Source: REBR01 sp033721915 (GTDB lineage Bacteria; Pseudomonadota; Gammaproteobacteria; Pseudomonadales; Oleiphilaceae). Taken from it: 46,173 bases of DNA. The stretch is from the NCBI GenBank assembly GCA_033721915.1, contig JAWWAC010000020.1:1-46173 (forward strand). The letters are read 5' to 3'. The translations under genes were made by a program, and so were the position numbers. The notes beneath the pieces were generated by a model, which ran no database searches, was not told the origin of the DNA, and was given only the letters and a program-made list of their open reading frames with translations. Positions 16,059 through 24,805 of the stretch are shown here, piece by piece (positions within the stretch are counted from its first letter, which is position 1; the number at the start of each line of letters is the position of its first letter).

Positions 16059-16574
16059 TCACATCTCGGGTGATTCACCGGCGTCGTGGTTTTCCAGGGC
16101 GTCCAGAAGCCCCTCCTCACGGGCCAGCAGCAGCAGGGCGTAGACGCCGCTCTCGGCAATGCGCGGGTCCAGCCCCTCATCAAACATCAGCTGCGAGTAG
16201 CGGTCGGTCAGCTCCTCAGACGGCTGTGGCAGCAAGGCGCTGATGGGGGCCATCTCGAAGTTGGCGGCGTGGTTGAGGGTTTCGAACAGCAGGTCCCTGA
16301 GTTCCTCATCCGGCCCCAGTCCGTCGGTGTACACGGTCACCTGGGCCAGGTCCTCGTTCATTTCACGGATCACCTCCACCGGCGGCACGCCGTGCTCCTT
16401 GAAGTGTTCCTCATCCAGCTGCCAGTCATCGCTGTCATCGGGCAGCCATTCCGGCTCCGGCATCAGCACCACGCTCTTGATCTGGCCGTTTTCCAGTGAC
16501 CAGGCCACGGCCGTGGGGTAAAGCCGTTGGCCGGCTTCGTCGAATTCAAACTTGAGAAACTGCGGTGGTCGCAT
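16059..16574 (-). CDS. Unrecognised acidic protein, possibly a degenerate DEDD exonuclease fold
   Basis: I do not recognise this 171-residue, strongly acidic protein by name. AGGAT precedes the ATG at a good distance, so the start looks sound. The order of elements, FLKFEFDEAGQRLYPTAVAWS, then LMPEPEW, then EEHFKEHGVPPVEVIREMN, then VTVYTDGLGPDEEL, loosely resembles the small RNase-H-like 3'-5' exonucleases. In those the first motif is usually DFEASG-x-YPIEVGW, a later helix follows 'hG', and a strand carries a D for the second metal site. If the resemblance is real, the first catalytic aspartate is replaced (E-F-D) and the last His/Asp motif is missing, suggesting a non-catalytic relative. 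This is inference from pattern only. Confidence 0.6.
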   Translation of the reverse strand: MRPPQFLKFEFDEAGQRLYPTAVAWSLENGQIKSVVLMPEPEWLPDDSDDWQLDEEHFKEHGVPPVEVIREMNEDLAQVTVYTDGLGPDEELRDLLFETLNHAANFEMAPISALLPQPSEELTDRYSQLMFDEGLDPRIAESGVYALLLLAREEGLLDALENHDAGESPEM

Positions 16575-16719
16575 TGGCTATCCTGTGGTGGTGTGTTTTC
16601 CGACCCGTAGTAGTGGGCAACCATTGTAGCGGATACCGGGGCCGGCTGTGGCCATGATAGACTGCCTGCCCTGTGTGCCATCTTTTTTGTCGACATCGGT
16701 TATCAGCCAGAGGGCCATC

Positions 16720-18039
16720 ATGGAACTTGCCGCATTCAACCAGGGGCTGCTGGAGTTTCTCAGCCGTTCTCCCACGCCGTATCACGCCGTTGCGCAAATG
16801 GTCCGGGCACTGGAGCAGGCCGGTTACCAGCGCCTGTACGAGTCACAGCCCTGGGAGCTGTCACTGTCACAGGGTTATTACGTCATCCGCAATGACTCGG
16901 CCATCGTGGCCTTCCACACCGGCGCCCGCTCACCGGTGCAGGCAGGCTGGCGCATGGTGGGTGCCCACACCGACAGCCCCTGTCTGCGGGTCAAGCCCAA
17001 CCCGGATCGCCGCGAGAAGGGCTGCTTCCAGCTGGGGGTGGAGGTCTATGGCGGGGCGCTGCTCAACCCCTGGTTCGACCGGGACCTGTCCATCGCCGGC
17101 CGTGTGACCTGCCTGGACAGCGACGGCCGTCGACGTGACCGGCTGGTGGATTTCCGCCGTGCTGTGGCGGTATTGCCGAGCCTGGCCATCCACCTGGACC
17201 GGGAGGCCAATAACAACCGCAGCATCAATGCCCAGAAAGACCTGCCCCCCCTGGTGATGCTGACGGAGGGTCGCGAGGAGCGCACTTTCCGGCAGATGCT
17301 CATGAGTCAGCTGGCGGAGGAATACCCGGATGAGTCCATCAGCGAGGTGCTGGATTACGAGCTGAGCCTCTATGATACCCAGGCCCCGGCGCTGGTGGGC
17401 ATGGAGCAGGAGTTTGTTGCGTCGGCGCGCCTGGACAACCTGCTCAGCTGCTACACCGGCCTGCAGGCCTTGCTGGGGGCGGATGGGCGCCAGCCCACGG
17501 TACTGGTCTGCAACGACCACGAAGAGGTGGGCAGCAACTCGGCGGAAGGGGCTCAGGGTCCCTTTCTCAGCGCGGTCCTGCATCGCTGGCTGGAAGGGGC
17601 GGATTACCACAGGGCCATGGACGCCTCCATGATGATCTCCGCGGACAACGCCCATGCCGTGCACCCCAACTACGCCGACCGTCACGAAGCCAGCCATGGC
17701 CCCATACTCAACCAGGGCCCGGTGATCAAGATCAACAACAACCAGCGCTATGCCAGCAACAGCCGCACCGCCGGGCTGTACCGCCAGCTGAGTGCTGAGC
17801 TGAGACTGCCCTGCCAGAGCTTTGTGGTGCGCTCGGACATGGCCTGTGGCTCCACCATAGGGCCACTGACCGCCGCCAATCTGGGGGTGAAGACACTGGA
17901 TATCGGCGTGCCGCAGCTGGCCATGCATTCCATCAGGGAGCTGGCGGGCAGCCTGGACGGACACCGGCTTTACCAGGTGCTGAGGGCCTATTACGGGATG
18001 ACGGAACTGTGGCACGAGGAATGGCCAGAGGGTCACTGA
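16720..18039 (+). CDS. apeB: M18 family aminopeptidase
   Basis: A cytosolic dinuclear-zinc aminopeptidase of family M18, trimming N-terminal residues from peptides. The 439-residue product has the first metal histidine in VGAHTDSP (H83). The metal/catalytic acidic pair is in NDHEEVGSNSAEGA, and a later His motif lies in HPNYADRHEASHGP. The final metal-binding region is PCQSFVVRSDMACGSTIGP...IGVPQLAMHSIRE. The start at 16720 has AGAGGG six bases upstream and gives the normal family length; an earlier ATG at 16648 reads through the promoter-side region. The gene diverges from the acidic protein at 16059-16574. No terminator is visible before the tRNA that follows on the other strand. Confidence 0.94.
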   Translation: MELAAFNQGLLEFLSRSPTPYHAVAQMVRALEQAGYQRLYESQPWELSLSQGYYVIRNDSAIVAFHTGARSPVQAGWRMVGAHTDSPCLRVKPNPDRREKGCFQLGVEVYGGALLNPWFDRDLSIAGRVTCLDSDGRRRDRLVDFRRAVAVLPSLAIHLDREANNNRSINAQKDLPPLVMLTEGREERTFRQMLMSQLAEEYPDESISEVLDYELSLYDTQAPALVGMEQEFVASARLDNLLSCYTGLQALLGADGRQPTVLVCNDHEEVGSNSAEGAQGPFLSAVLHRWLEGADYHRAMDASMMISADNAHAVHPNYADRHEASHGPILNQGPVIKINNNQRYASNSRTAGLYRQLSAELRLPCQSFVVRSDMACGSTIGPLTAANLGVKTLDIGVPQLAMHSIRELAGSLDGHRLYQVLRAYYGMTELWHEEWPEGH

Positions 18040-18119
18040 GCCGGGGACTGTTTTACATGAAGCAAAAGGACTGACGGGCAGGAAAGGGACTTCAGGAGTC
18101 ACAACAGGCAGTAAGGAAT

Positions 18120-18195
18120 TGGCTCCCCGAGCTGGGCTCGAACCAGCGACAAACGGATTAACAGTCCGTTGCTCTACCAACTGAGCTATCGGGGA
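18120..18195 (-). tRNA. tRNA-Asn (anticodon GTT), second copy
   Basis: A 76-base cloverleaf identical at every position to the tRNA at 6030-6105, including the encoded CCA. The flanks differ, so this is an independent locus rather than a recent long duplication. Unlike the first copy, no intrinsic terminator is visible downstream. Its promoter overlaps the start of the divergent hydrolase gene. Confidence 0.98.
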
Positions 18196-18215
18196 AGCAC
18201 TCAGAACAGCCGCGA

Positions 18216-18244
18216 ATAATACGGATCCGGATCTATGGCGTCAA
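18216..18244 (-). promoter_or_regulatory. Sigma-70 promoter of the second tRNA-Asn
   Basis: The minus strand carries TTGACG (18239-18244), exactly 17 bases, then TATTAT (18216-18221). The -35 hexamer lies inside codons 2-4 of the divergently transcribed YheT-like gene, whose ATG is at 18235. Confidence 0.85.
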
Positions 18245-19233
18245 CCGACAGTACCCGTTTACCCACCGCAGACAGTGGTTTTATTCCGCCTCTCTGGCTG
18301 CGCAACAGCCATTTGCAGACCGTATGGCCAACCCTGTTTCGCCGGGTTGACGCCGGTGCCCCCGTGGAAGAACGCCTGGAAATGGCCGACGGGGACTTTC
18401 TGGATCTGGACTGGTACCGGAGCGGTCACGAAAGGCTGCTGGTGATCAGCCACGGTCTGGAGGGCAATGCCCGCCGGCCCTATGTGCTGGGGCTGGCCAG
18501 GGCGGCCCTGGAGGCAGGATGGGATGTGCTGGCCTGGAATTTCCGCTCCTGCAGCGGTGAGATGAACCGCCTGCCCCGCTTCTATCACAGCGGCGCCAGT
18601 GAGGACCTGGCGGCGGTGGTCAACCGGGCCCTGGCGGACGCCATTGGCTACCAGGCGGTGCATCTGGCCGGGTTCAGCATGGGTGGCAATATCACACTGG
18701 TGTACCTGGGGCAGCAGGGGGCGACACTGGACCCCCGGGTCCGTGGCGCCGTAACCTTTTCCGTACCCTGTGATCTCAGCGCCAGCGCGGAGCGTCTGGC
18801 CCAGCCGGGCAACCAGGTCTATATGCGCCGCTTCATGAAGGACCTGCGGGCAAAGATGCGCCAGAAAAAACGCCATTTCCCCGACCTGATTGATACACGG
18901 GGTCTGGATGAAATGAGCAATTTTCTCCAGTTCGACGATCAGTTCACGGCACCCCTGCACGGTTTTGAGGGTGCCCGGGATTACTGGCAGCGCTGTTCCA
19001 GCCAGCGGTTTCTCTCCGGCATACGCACCCCAACGCTGATCGTGAATGCCGCCGACGATCCCTTTCTCGACAGCACCTGCTACCCCTATCAGGCCGTGGC
19101 GGAGAACCCCTGCCTGAGCCTGGAGGTGCCACGGTGGGGCGGGCACGTGGGCTTTGTGGGCGGGCCCAGGGGAGGCCATTACTGGTCGGAGCAGAGGGCG
19201 CTGACTTATCTGCAGGAGTTGGGCCCGGCCTGA
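18235..19233 (+). CDS. YheT family alpha/beta hydrolase
   Basis: A predicted hydrolase of the AB-hydrolase YheT/Eht1 family, cytoplasmic or peripheral, probably acting on an ester. The 332-residue product opens with the family signature WLRNSHLQTVWPTLFRR (residues ~22-38). It has the nucleophile elbow AGFSMGGN (serine 148), an acid in NAADDPF and a histidine in GGHVGFVGGP, so the triad is complete. The ribosome site before the ATG is poor, but no other start codon lies in the first part of the frame. The promoter of the divergent tRNA-Asn overlaps its first codons. The true substrate is unknown for the family. Confidence 0.9.
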   Translation: MASTDSTRLPTADSGFIPPLWLRNSHLQTVWPTLFRRVDAGAPVEERLEMADGDFLDLDWYRSGHERLLVISHGLEGNARRPYVLGLARAALEAGWDVLAWNFRSCSGEMNRLPRFYHSGASEDLAAVVNRALADAIGYQAVHLAGFSMGGNITLVYLGQQGATLDPRVRGAVTFSVPCDLSASAERLAQPGNQVYMRRFMKDLRAKMRQKKRHFPDLIDTRGLDEMSNFLQFDDQFTAPLHGFEGARDYWQRCSSQRFLSGIRTPTLIVNAADDPFLDSTCYPYQAVAENPCLSLEVPRWGGHVGFVGGPRGGHYWSEQRALTYLQELGPA

Positions 19234-19292
19234 TGTGAGCCTGCAGGAGCCTCCTGAGTGACCGCCATGGCGGCCAGACGGGGTAGTGGCCG

Positions 19293-19934
19293 TTACTCCA
19301 GCATCGGTTCCAGTTCCTCCCAGACATTGTCCAGGATCAGCGGCTGTGCCTGGGCCGTGGGGTGAATGTCGTCGCTCTGCATCATGCCCTCCCGGTCGTA
19401 AATGCCTTCCAGCAGAAAGGGCAACAGCGGGACCTCGTACTCCCGGGCCAGCTCCCTGTACTGGCGGGCAAAGGCCTCGGTGTAGCGGCGGCCGTAATTG
19501 GGGGGCAGCTCAATACCCAGCAGCAGCACTTCTGCGCCGGCTTCCTGGCTGCGCTCAATGAGGCCGGCCAGGTTGTCCCGGGTCTGTTGATGGGGGAAGC
19601 CGCGCAGTCCATCATTGCCGCCGAGCTGGATCAGTATCAGTTCCGGCTGGTGGTGATCCAGAAGCCTGTCCAGCCGGCGCAGCCCGCCGTCGGTGGTCTC
19701 GCCGGAAACGCTGGCATTGATGACCTCCCATTGCGGGTGGCTCTCACTGAGGCGCTCCTTTAGCAGGGACACCCAGGATTCGTCCTCGGCAATACCGTAG
19801 CCGGCACTCAGGCTGTCTCCCAGCACCAGCAGGCTGCGGGACTCCGAGGCCATCAGTGGCAGGCTCAGGCACAGCCACAGCAGGGCCAGTAAAAGGGGCT
19901 TGATTGATCTCTGGGGGATTTTTCCCGTAAACAT
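19293..19934 (-). CDS. tesA: Periplasmic GDSL esterase/thioesterase I
   Basis: TesA (thioesterase I / protease I / lysophospholipase L1) is a periplasmic SGNH hydrolase acting on acyl thioesters and esters. The 213-residue product has a signal peptide (PLLLALLWLCLSLPLMAS, cleaved near residue 30). Block I is VLGDSLSAGYGI with serine 41, block III is GGNDGLRG, and block V is DDIHPTAQAQ with D188 and H191. It is transcribed divergently from ybbA, the same arrangement as in E. coli. The 62-base gap contains a small hairpin (GCTCGC-CTCA-GCGAGC, 19962-19977). Confidence 0.94.
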   Translation of the reverse strand: MFTGKIPQRSIKPLLLALLWLCLSLPLMASESRSLLVLGDSLSAGYGIAEDESWVSLLKERLSESHPQWEVINASVSGETTDGGLRRLDRLLDHHQPELILIQLGGNDGLRGFPHQQTRDNLAGLIERSQEAGAEVLLLGIELPPNYGRRYTEAFARQYRELAREYEVPLLPFLLEGIYDREGMMQSDDIHPTAQAQPLILDNVWEELEPMLE

Positions 19935-19996
19935 AACCAGTCTCTGTGTCAGTCGTTTTCCGCTCGCCTCAGCGAGCCTCTATTTCAGGTATCAGC

Positions 19997-20698
19997 ATGT
20001 CAGTTGTCAACGGAACCATGATCAAGGTGACGGATCTGGGTCACCAGGTGCAACTCTCCGGTGAGCGTTTAACCCTGCTCAGGGACGTGAATCTGAGCAT
20101 CGCCACCGGCGAGTCCGTGGCCATCGTCGGCAAGTCCGGCTCCGGCAAGACCACACTGCTGGGGCTGCTGGCGGGGCTGGATGTGCCCACCAGCGGCTCC
20201 GTGGAGCTGGCCGGCGCCCCCATCAGCCGCTGGAGCGAGGACCAGAGGGCCATCCACCGGGCCAACCGGGTGGGCTTCATATTCCAGTCCTTCCAGCTGC
20301 TGCCCTCACTGACCGCCCTGGAAAACGTCATGTTACCACTGGAACTCAGCCATGTGCGCCAGGCCCGTCAGGAAGCCCATGACATTCTGGACAGGGTCGG
20401 GCTGTCACAACGGCTGCACCATACCCCCCGGCAGCTCTCCGGGGGGGAGCAGCAGCGGGTGGCCATTGCCAGGGCCTTTGCCAGCCACCCCAGTGTGCTT
20501 TTTGCCGATGAACCCACCGGCAATCTGGATGCGGAAACCGGCCATCAGGTGGCGGACCTGCTGATGGCCCTGAACCGGGAGAAGGGCGCCACACTGGTAA
20601 TGGTCACCCACGACGAGGAGCTGGCGGCCCGATGTGACCGACAGCTGCGCATCGAGGCGGGTGTGCTGCAGGGCAGTGCCATGGGAGCCACGGCATGA
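19997..20698 (+). CDS. ybbA: ABC transporter ATP-binding protein YbbA
   Basis: The ATPase of a MacB/LolD-type ABC system that works with the large permease YbbP. The 233-residue product has Walker A GKSGSGKT at 45-52, Q-loop FQSFQLLPSLTALENV, signature LSGGEQQRVAIARA, Walker B VLFADEPTGNLD and the H-loop MVTHDEELAARCDR. The ATG at 19997 is chosen over an upstream in-frame ATG because AGGT precedes it; an ATG seven codons later is also possible. Its stop overlaps the ybbP start (ATGA), so the two are translationally coupled. The E. coli proteins are linked to export functions near TesA, but the substrate is not settled. Confidence 0.93.
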   Translation: MSVVNGTMIKVTDLGHQVQLSGERLTLLRDVNLSIATGESVAIVGKSGSGKTTLLGLLAGLDVPTSGSVELAGAPISRWSEDQRAIHRANRVGFIFQSFQLLPSLTALENVMLPLELSHVRQARQEAHDILDRVGLSQRLHHTPRQLSGGEQQRVAIARAFASHPSVLFADEPTGNLDAETGHQVADLLMALNREKGATLVMVTHDEELAARCDRQLRIEAGVLQGSAMGATA

Positions 20699-23181
20699 GC
20701 GGACTGACCACCTTCTGGTGGCTGAGTCGCCGTGACTGGCGACAGCGGGATGTGCGCGTGGTGCTGGCCTCACTGGTGGTGGCAGTGGCGGCGGTGGCCA
20801 CCATCTCACTGTTTGCCGACCACCTGCGTCAGACGCTGCTCAGCTCCGCCACCCAGTTTCTGGCGGCGGACCGCCAGTTAAGCGGTTCCCGTCCGCTGCC
20901 ACAGGAATTTCTACAGGAGGCCGAAGAAAGGGGCCTTGAAAGCGGCCAGATCATCAGCTTCTCCACCATGCTCTATGGCAGCGACGGGCAACAGCTGGTA
21001 CAGGCCAAGGGGGTCAGCGATGACTACCCCCTGGCCGGTGAGATCGAAATTCAGCGCCGCCCTGACGGCCCCCGGGAGCGGGTCACCCGGCCACCGCCCC
21101 CCGGGGAGATCTGGCTGAATGCCCGACTGCTGCCCATGCTGGACCTGTCCATGGGGGACAGTGTGGAAATGGGCGAGCACCGTTTGAAAGTGACCGCCAT
21201 ACTGGTACGGGAGCCGGATGCGGGCTTTAACATGGCCGCTCTCTCGCCACGCACCCTGATGCACATCAGCGATGTGGAAAAGACCGGCGTGGTGCAGCCC
21301 GGCAGCCGTGTGCGCTACAAGCAGCTGTACAGTGGCGATGAGGCGCAGCTGGAGTCTTTCCATCAATGGCTGGAGCCCCAGCTGGATGAGAGCCAGCGCT
21401 GGCGTACGGTGCGTGATGGCCAGCCGGCCATTGCCGACGCATTGGACCGGGCGGAGCGGTTCCTGCTGCTGGGTGGCAGCCTGGCGGTCCTGCTGGCGGC
21501 GGTGGCGGTGGCCGTGGCCAGCCGCCAGTACGCACTGGGGCAGCGGGACACCGTGGCCCTGCTGAAGACACTGGGCCTGCCGGGGCGCACCATTTCCCGC
21601 TTTTTTATCGCCCGTCTCGGGCTCTGGGGGCTGATCGGCACGGTGGCGGGGCTGTTGCTGGCACTGCCCGCGTACATGGCCCTGGCCGCGGTGACCAACC
21701 GCTTTCTGGACCAGCCGGTCAGCTGGTCCGTGAGCCCCGGGGCGATCTGGCCGGCGCTGGTCACGGCACTGGTGGCGCTGTTTGCCTTTGCCTACCCGCC
21801 CATTCACCGTCTGCGGCGGGTGCCCGCCATGCAGGTGCTGCGCTCCCAGCCCGGAGAATCCGGCTCGGCGGCCCGCCTAGACATGCTGATTGCCGTGGTG
21901 GGCATTTTTGCCCTGCTGTGGTTCTATGGCGGCGAAATCTGGCTGGTGGTGGCCCTGCTGTTGGCCCTGGTGGCGCTGCTGCTGGCCTTTGCCCTGTTGT
22001 CCGCGCTGTTCATGGCCCTGCTGCGTCCCATTCGTGGCGGTGGTCAGGCCTGGCGTCTGGCGCTGGTGGCCCTGTACCGTCATCGCCGTGCCAGCCTTTC
22101 CCAGATGGCGGTGTTTGCCATGACACTGATGCTGGCCGCCACCCTGTTCCTGATGCGCACCGCCTTGCTGGAGGACTGGCAGGCCCAGCTGCCTGAGGAT
22201 GCCCCCAACCACTTCCTGATCAACATCGCTTCGGATCAGGTGGACTCAGTAGAGTCCTTCCTGGGCGAGCGGGAGATCTCCGCCACGGCACTCTACCCCA
22301 TGGTGCGCGGGCGTTTGACCCACATCAACGACGAGCCGGTGCGGGAGGCGGTGAGCAAGGACGAGGAGGTCAACGCGCTGAACCGTGAGCTCAACCTCAC
22401 CTGGCTGGAGGAGCTGCCGGCGGACAATCGCCTCAGGGCCGGTGAGTGGTGGCAGGAGGGCAACAGCGACGGGGTGTCCGTGGAGGCTGAGCTGTTCGAG
22501 GAGCTGGGGCTGTCACTGGGGGATGAGCTGCGCTTCCGCATTGGCGGACTGGACCTGAGCGCCGAGGTGCGCAATGTGCGGGAAGTGCAGTGGGACAGCA
22601 TGCGGCCGAATTTCTACATGGCCTTCTCACCGGGCACACTGGAGGAATTCTCCGCCACCTGGATCACCAGTTTCTACATGGAGGACAGTGACAAGGGGGT
22701 TCTGAACGATCTGACCCGGGCTTTCCCCACGGTGTCGGTGCTGGAGCTGGACCAGTTCATCGAGCGCATCCGTGGCATTGTCGGCCAGGTGACCACCGCC
22801 GTGGAGGCCCTGCTGGTGATGATACTGATCTCGGCGGTACTGGTGATGGCCGCCGTGGTCAGCGCCACATTGGGTGACCGGCAGCGGGAAGGCGCCCTGT
22901 TGCGCACACTGGGCGCCCGGCGCCAGCTGCTGGTGCGCAGCACCATGCTGGAGTTTGCGGCACTGGGTGCCATTGCCGGCCTGCTGGGTGTGATGGCCGC
23001 GGAGGTGGCGGTCTGGTCGCTGCAGTATCGCCTTTTCGAGGGGCGGTTTGTATGGCACGGCAGCCTCTGGCTGACCCTGCCCGTGCTCAGTGCCCTGGTG
23101 CTTTCTCTGTTCGGGCGCTGGCAACTGGGGACGGTTCTGAATGTCTCTCCCATGCTGCTGATGCGGCGTCTTGAAGGCTGA
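20695..23181 (+). CDS. ybbP: ABC transporter permease YbbP (FtsX-like)
   Basis: A large inner-membrane permease of the FtsX/MacB superfamily, partner of YbbA. The 828-residue product (E. coli 804) has an N-terminal helix (VVLASLVVAVAAVATISLFA, ~20-40) and a first periplasmic domain. Helices follow around 255-280, 300-325, 345-365 and 395-445, then a second periplasmic domain (~490-690). The protein finishes with three helices (AVEALLVMILISAVLVMAAVV, LEFAALGAIAGLLGVMAAEV, LWLTLPVLSALVLSLFG). The duplicated FtsX-like halves are typical. It overlaps ybbA by four bases. No terminator is seen between it and the gabT promoter. Confidence 0.92.
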   Translation: MSGLTTFWWLSRRDWRQRDVRVVLASLVVAVAAVATISLFADHLRQTLLSSATQFLAADRQLSGSRPLPQEFLQEAEERGLESGQIISFSTMLYGSDGQQLVQAKGVSDDYPLAGEIEIQRRPDGPRERVTRPPPPGEIWLNARLLPMLDLSMGDSVEMGEHRLKVTAILVREPDAGFNMAALSPRTLMHISDVEKTGVVQPGSRVRYKQLYSGDEAQLESFHQWLEPQLDESQRWRTVRDGQPAIADALDRAERFLLLGGSLAVLLAAVAVAVASRQYALGQRDTVALLKTLGLPGRTISRFFIARLGLWGLIGTVAGLLLALPAYMALAAVTNRFLDQPVSWSVSPGAIWPALVTALVALFAFAYPPIHRLRRVPAMQVLRSQPGESGSAARLDMLIAVVGIFALLWFYGGEIWLVVALLLALVALLLAFALLSALFMALLRPIRGGGQAWRLALVALYRHRRASLSQMAVFAMTLMLAATLFLMRTALLEDWQAQLPEDAPNHFLINIASDQVDSVESFLGEREISATALYPMVRGRLTHINDEPVREAVSKDEEVNALNRELNLTWLEELPADNRLRAGEWWQEGNSDGVSVEAELFEELGLSLGDELRFRIGGLDLSAEVRNVREVQWDSMRPNFYMAFSPGTLEEFSATWITSFYMEDSDKGVLNDLTRAFPTVSVLELDQFIERIRGIVGQVTTAVEALLVMILISAVLVMAAVVSATLGDRQREGALLRTLGARRQLLVRSTMLEFAALGAIAGLLGVMAAEVAVWSLQYRLFEGRFVWHGSLWLTLPVLSALVLSLFGRWQLGTVLNVSPMLLMRRLEG

Positions 23182-23206
23182 CGGAAACCCGTCCAGGCAG
23201 GCGACA

Positions 23207-23235
23207 TGGAAAAATGCCCGCCAAGCCTGCATAAT
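23207..23235 (+). promoter_or_regulatory. Candidate sigma-70 promoter of gabT
   Basis: TGGAAA (23207-23212), 17 bases, then CATAAT (23230-23235), 62 bases before the gabT ATG. Four of six and five of six consensus matches. Confidence 0.5.
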
Positions 23236-23297
23236 AGGCGCACTTTTCTTAACTCCATGGCTCTTATTCGACGTCATGATCAACGGGAGAACCGAGG

Positions 23298-24569
23298 ATG
23301 AACAACCAAGAGTTGCAGGCACTGAAAGAGCGTTATGTGGCTGCCGGTGCCGCCAGTCCCAATGAACAGTTCGCCGATCACGCCAGGAACGCGGAAGTCT
23401 GGGACGCCGATGGCAAGCGCATGATCGACTTCGCCGGTGGTATCGGTGTGCTTAACATCGGGCACCGTCACCCCAAGGTGGTGGAAGCGGTGAAAGCCCA
23501 GCTGGACAAGCTGATGCACACCTGCCAGACCGTCATGCCCTATGCCGGTTATGTGCAGCTGGCCGAGAAGCTCAGCGGCATCGTTCCGGTGCGTGGACAC
23601 GCCAAGGTGATGCTGGCCAACTCCGGTGCCGAGGCGCTGGAAAACGCCCTGAAGATCGCCCGTGCCGCCACAGGCCGCACCAATGCCATCTGCTTTGACG
23701 GCGGCTATCACGGCCGCACCTTCATGACCATGGCCATGAACGGCAAGGTCAATCCCTACCAGACGGATTTCGGCCCCATGCCGGGCACCATTTTCCGGGC
23801 TCCTTACCCGGTGCCCTATCACGGTGTCAGTGAAGACGAGGCCATCCGTGGCCTGCAGATGGTGCTCAAGACCGACGCCAATCCGAAGGACACCGCTGCG
23901 GTGTTTATCGAGCCGATCCTGGGTGAGGGCGGTTTCTACCCGGCTCCGGCCAGCTTCCTCAAGCGGGTCCGTGAGATCTGTGACGAGCACGGCATGCTGA
24001 TGATCGTGGACGAAGTGCAGAGCGGCTTTGGCCGCACAGGCAAGATGTTCGCCATCGAGCACAGCGGTGTGGAACCGGACATGATGACCATGGCCAAGTC
24101 CATGGCCGACGGCATGCCCATCTCCGCCATCGTGGGCACCGACAAGATCATGGACAGCTCAGGCCCCAACTCGCTGGGCGGCACCTACACCGGCAGTCCC
24201 ACCGCCTGTGCCGCCGCACTGGCCGTGATGGAAGTCTTTGAAACAGAGGACATCCTGGGCAAGGCACAGCAGCTGGGGGATAAGCTTCAGCAGCGTTTCG
24301 CCAAGTGGCAGGAGCAGTTCGGTTTTGTGGACAATGCCCGCAATGTGGGTCCCATGGCGGCCTTTGAGCTGGTCACGGACAAGCAGTCCCGTGAGCCCCG
24401 TGCCGACCTATCCGGCAAGGTCATGAAAATGGCCAAGGAGAAGGGCCTGATTCTTCTCGCCTGTGGCATGTATGGCAACACACTGCGTTTCCTGATGCCG
24501 GTGACGATTGAAGACGAGGTGCTGGAAGAGGGCCTTCAGATCGTCGAGGACTGCCTCGCCGCACTCTAA
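23298..24569 (+). CDS. gabT: 4-aminobutyrate aminotransferase (class III)
   Basis: A class-III PLP aminotransferase of the GABA transaminase type, converting 4-aminobutyrate and 2-oxoglutarate to succinate semialdehyde and glutamate. The product has 423 residues (E. coli GabT 426). It has the PLP phosphate site NSGAEALENALKIAR, the aromatic ring-stacking segment GGYHGRT, the cofactor aspartate in IVDEVQSGFGRTG, and the Schiff-base lysine K267 in MTMAKSMADGMP. GGGAGA lies upstream of the ATG. No succinate-semialdehyde dehydrogenase (gabD) or GABA permease is adjacent, so the substrate could also be another omega-amino acid. A hairpin and a strong terminator follow. Confidence 0.88.
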   Translation: MNNQELQALKERYVAAGAASPNEQFADHARNAEVWDADGKRMIDFAGGIGVLNIGHRHPKVVEAVKAQLDKLMHTCQTVMPYAGYVQLAEKLSGIVPVRGHAKVMLANSGAEALENALKIARAATGRTNAICFDGGYHGRTFMTMAMNGKVNPYQTDFGPMPGTIFRAPYPVPYHGVSEDEAIRGLQMVLKTDANPKDTAAVFIEPILGEGGFYPAPASFLKRVREICDEHGMLMIVDEVQSGFGRTGKMFAIEHSGVEPDMMTMAKSMADGMPISAIVGTDKIMDSSGPNSLGGTYTGSPTACAAALAVMEVFETEDILGKAQQLGDKLQQRFAKWQEQFGFVDNARNVGPMAAFELVTDKQSREPRADLSGKVMKMAKEKGLILLACGMYGNTLRFLMPVTIEDEVLEEGLQIVEDCLAAL

Positions 24570-24621
24570 GCAACCCCTGAAAGGGCGCCTGCGCACCGTT
24601 GCAGGGCCCTTCCACGGCAGC

Positions 24622-24649
24622 AAACCCCGGGCCTGGTCCCGGGGTTTTT
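24622..24649 (+). terminator. Intrinsic terminator of gabT
   Basis: A perfect 9-bp stem AACCCCGGG / CCCGGGGTT with a 6-base loop, followed by TTTTT. An imperfect hairpin (AAGGGC ... GCCCTT, 24581-24612) lies between it and the stop codon. Confidence 0.9.
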
Positions 24650-24805
24650 GTTATTATGGGCCATACAGGGTGAATGCCCGGAATTAGAGTGTTTATTCAA
24701 GAAAATCCGGGTAGCGTTAAGGCAACAATAAGGTGTGGTCAGGAAGACCCCGGACAAGAAACGCACAGCGAGGGTTTCTTTCAAGTCAGCAAAGGAGGCT
24801 CACCT

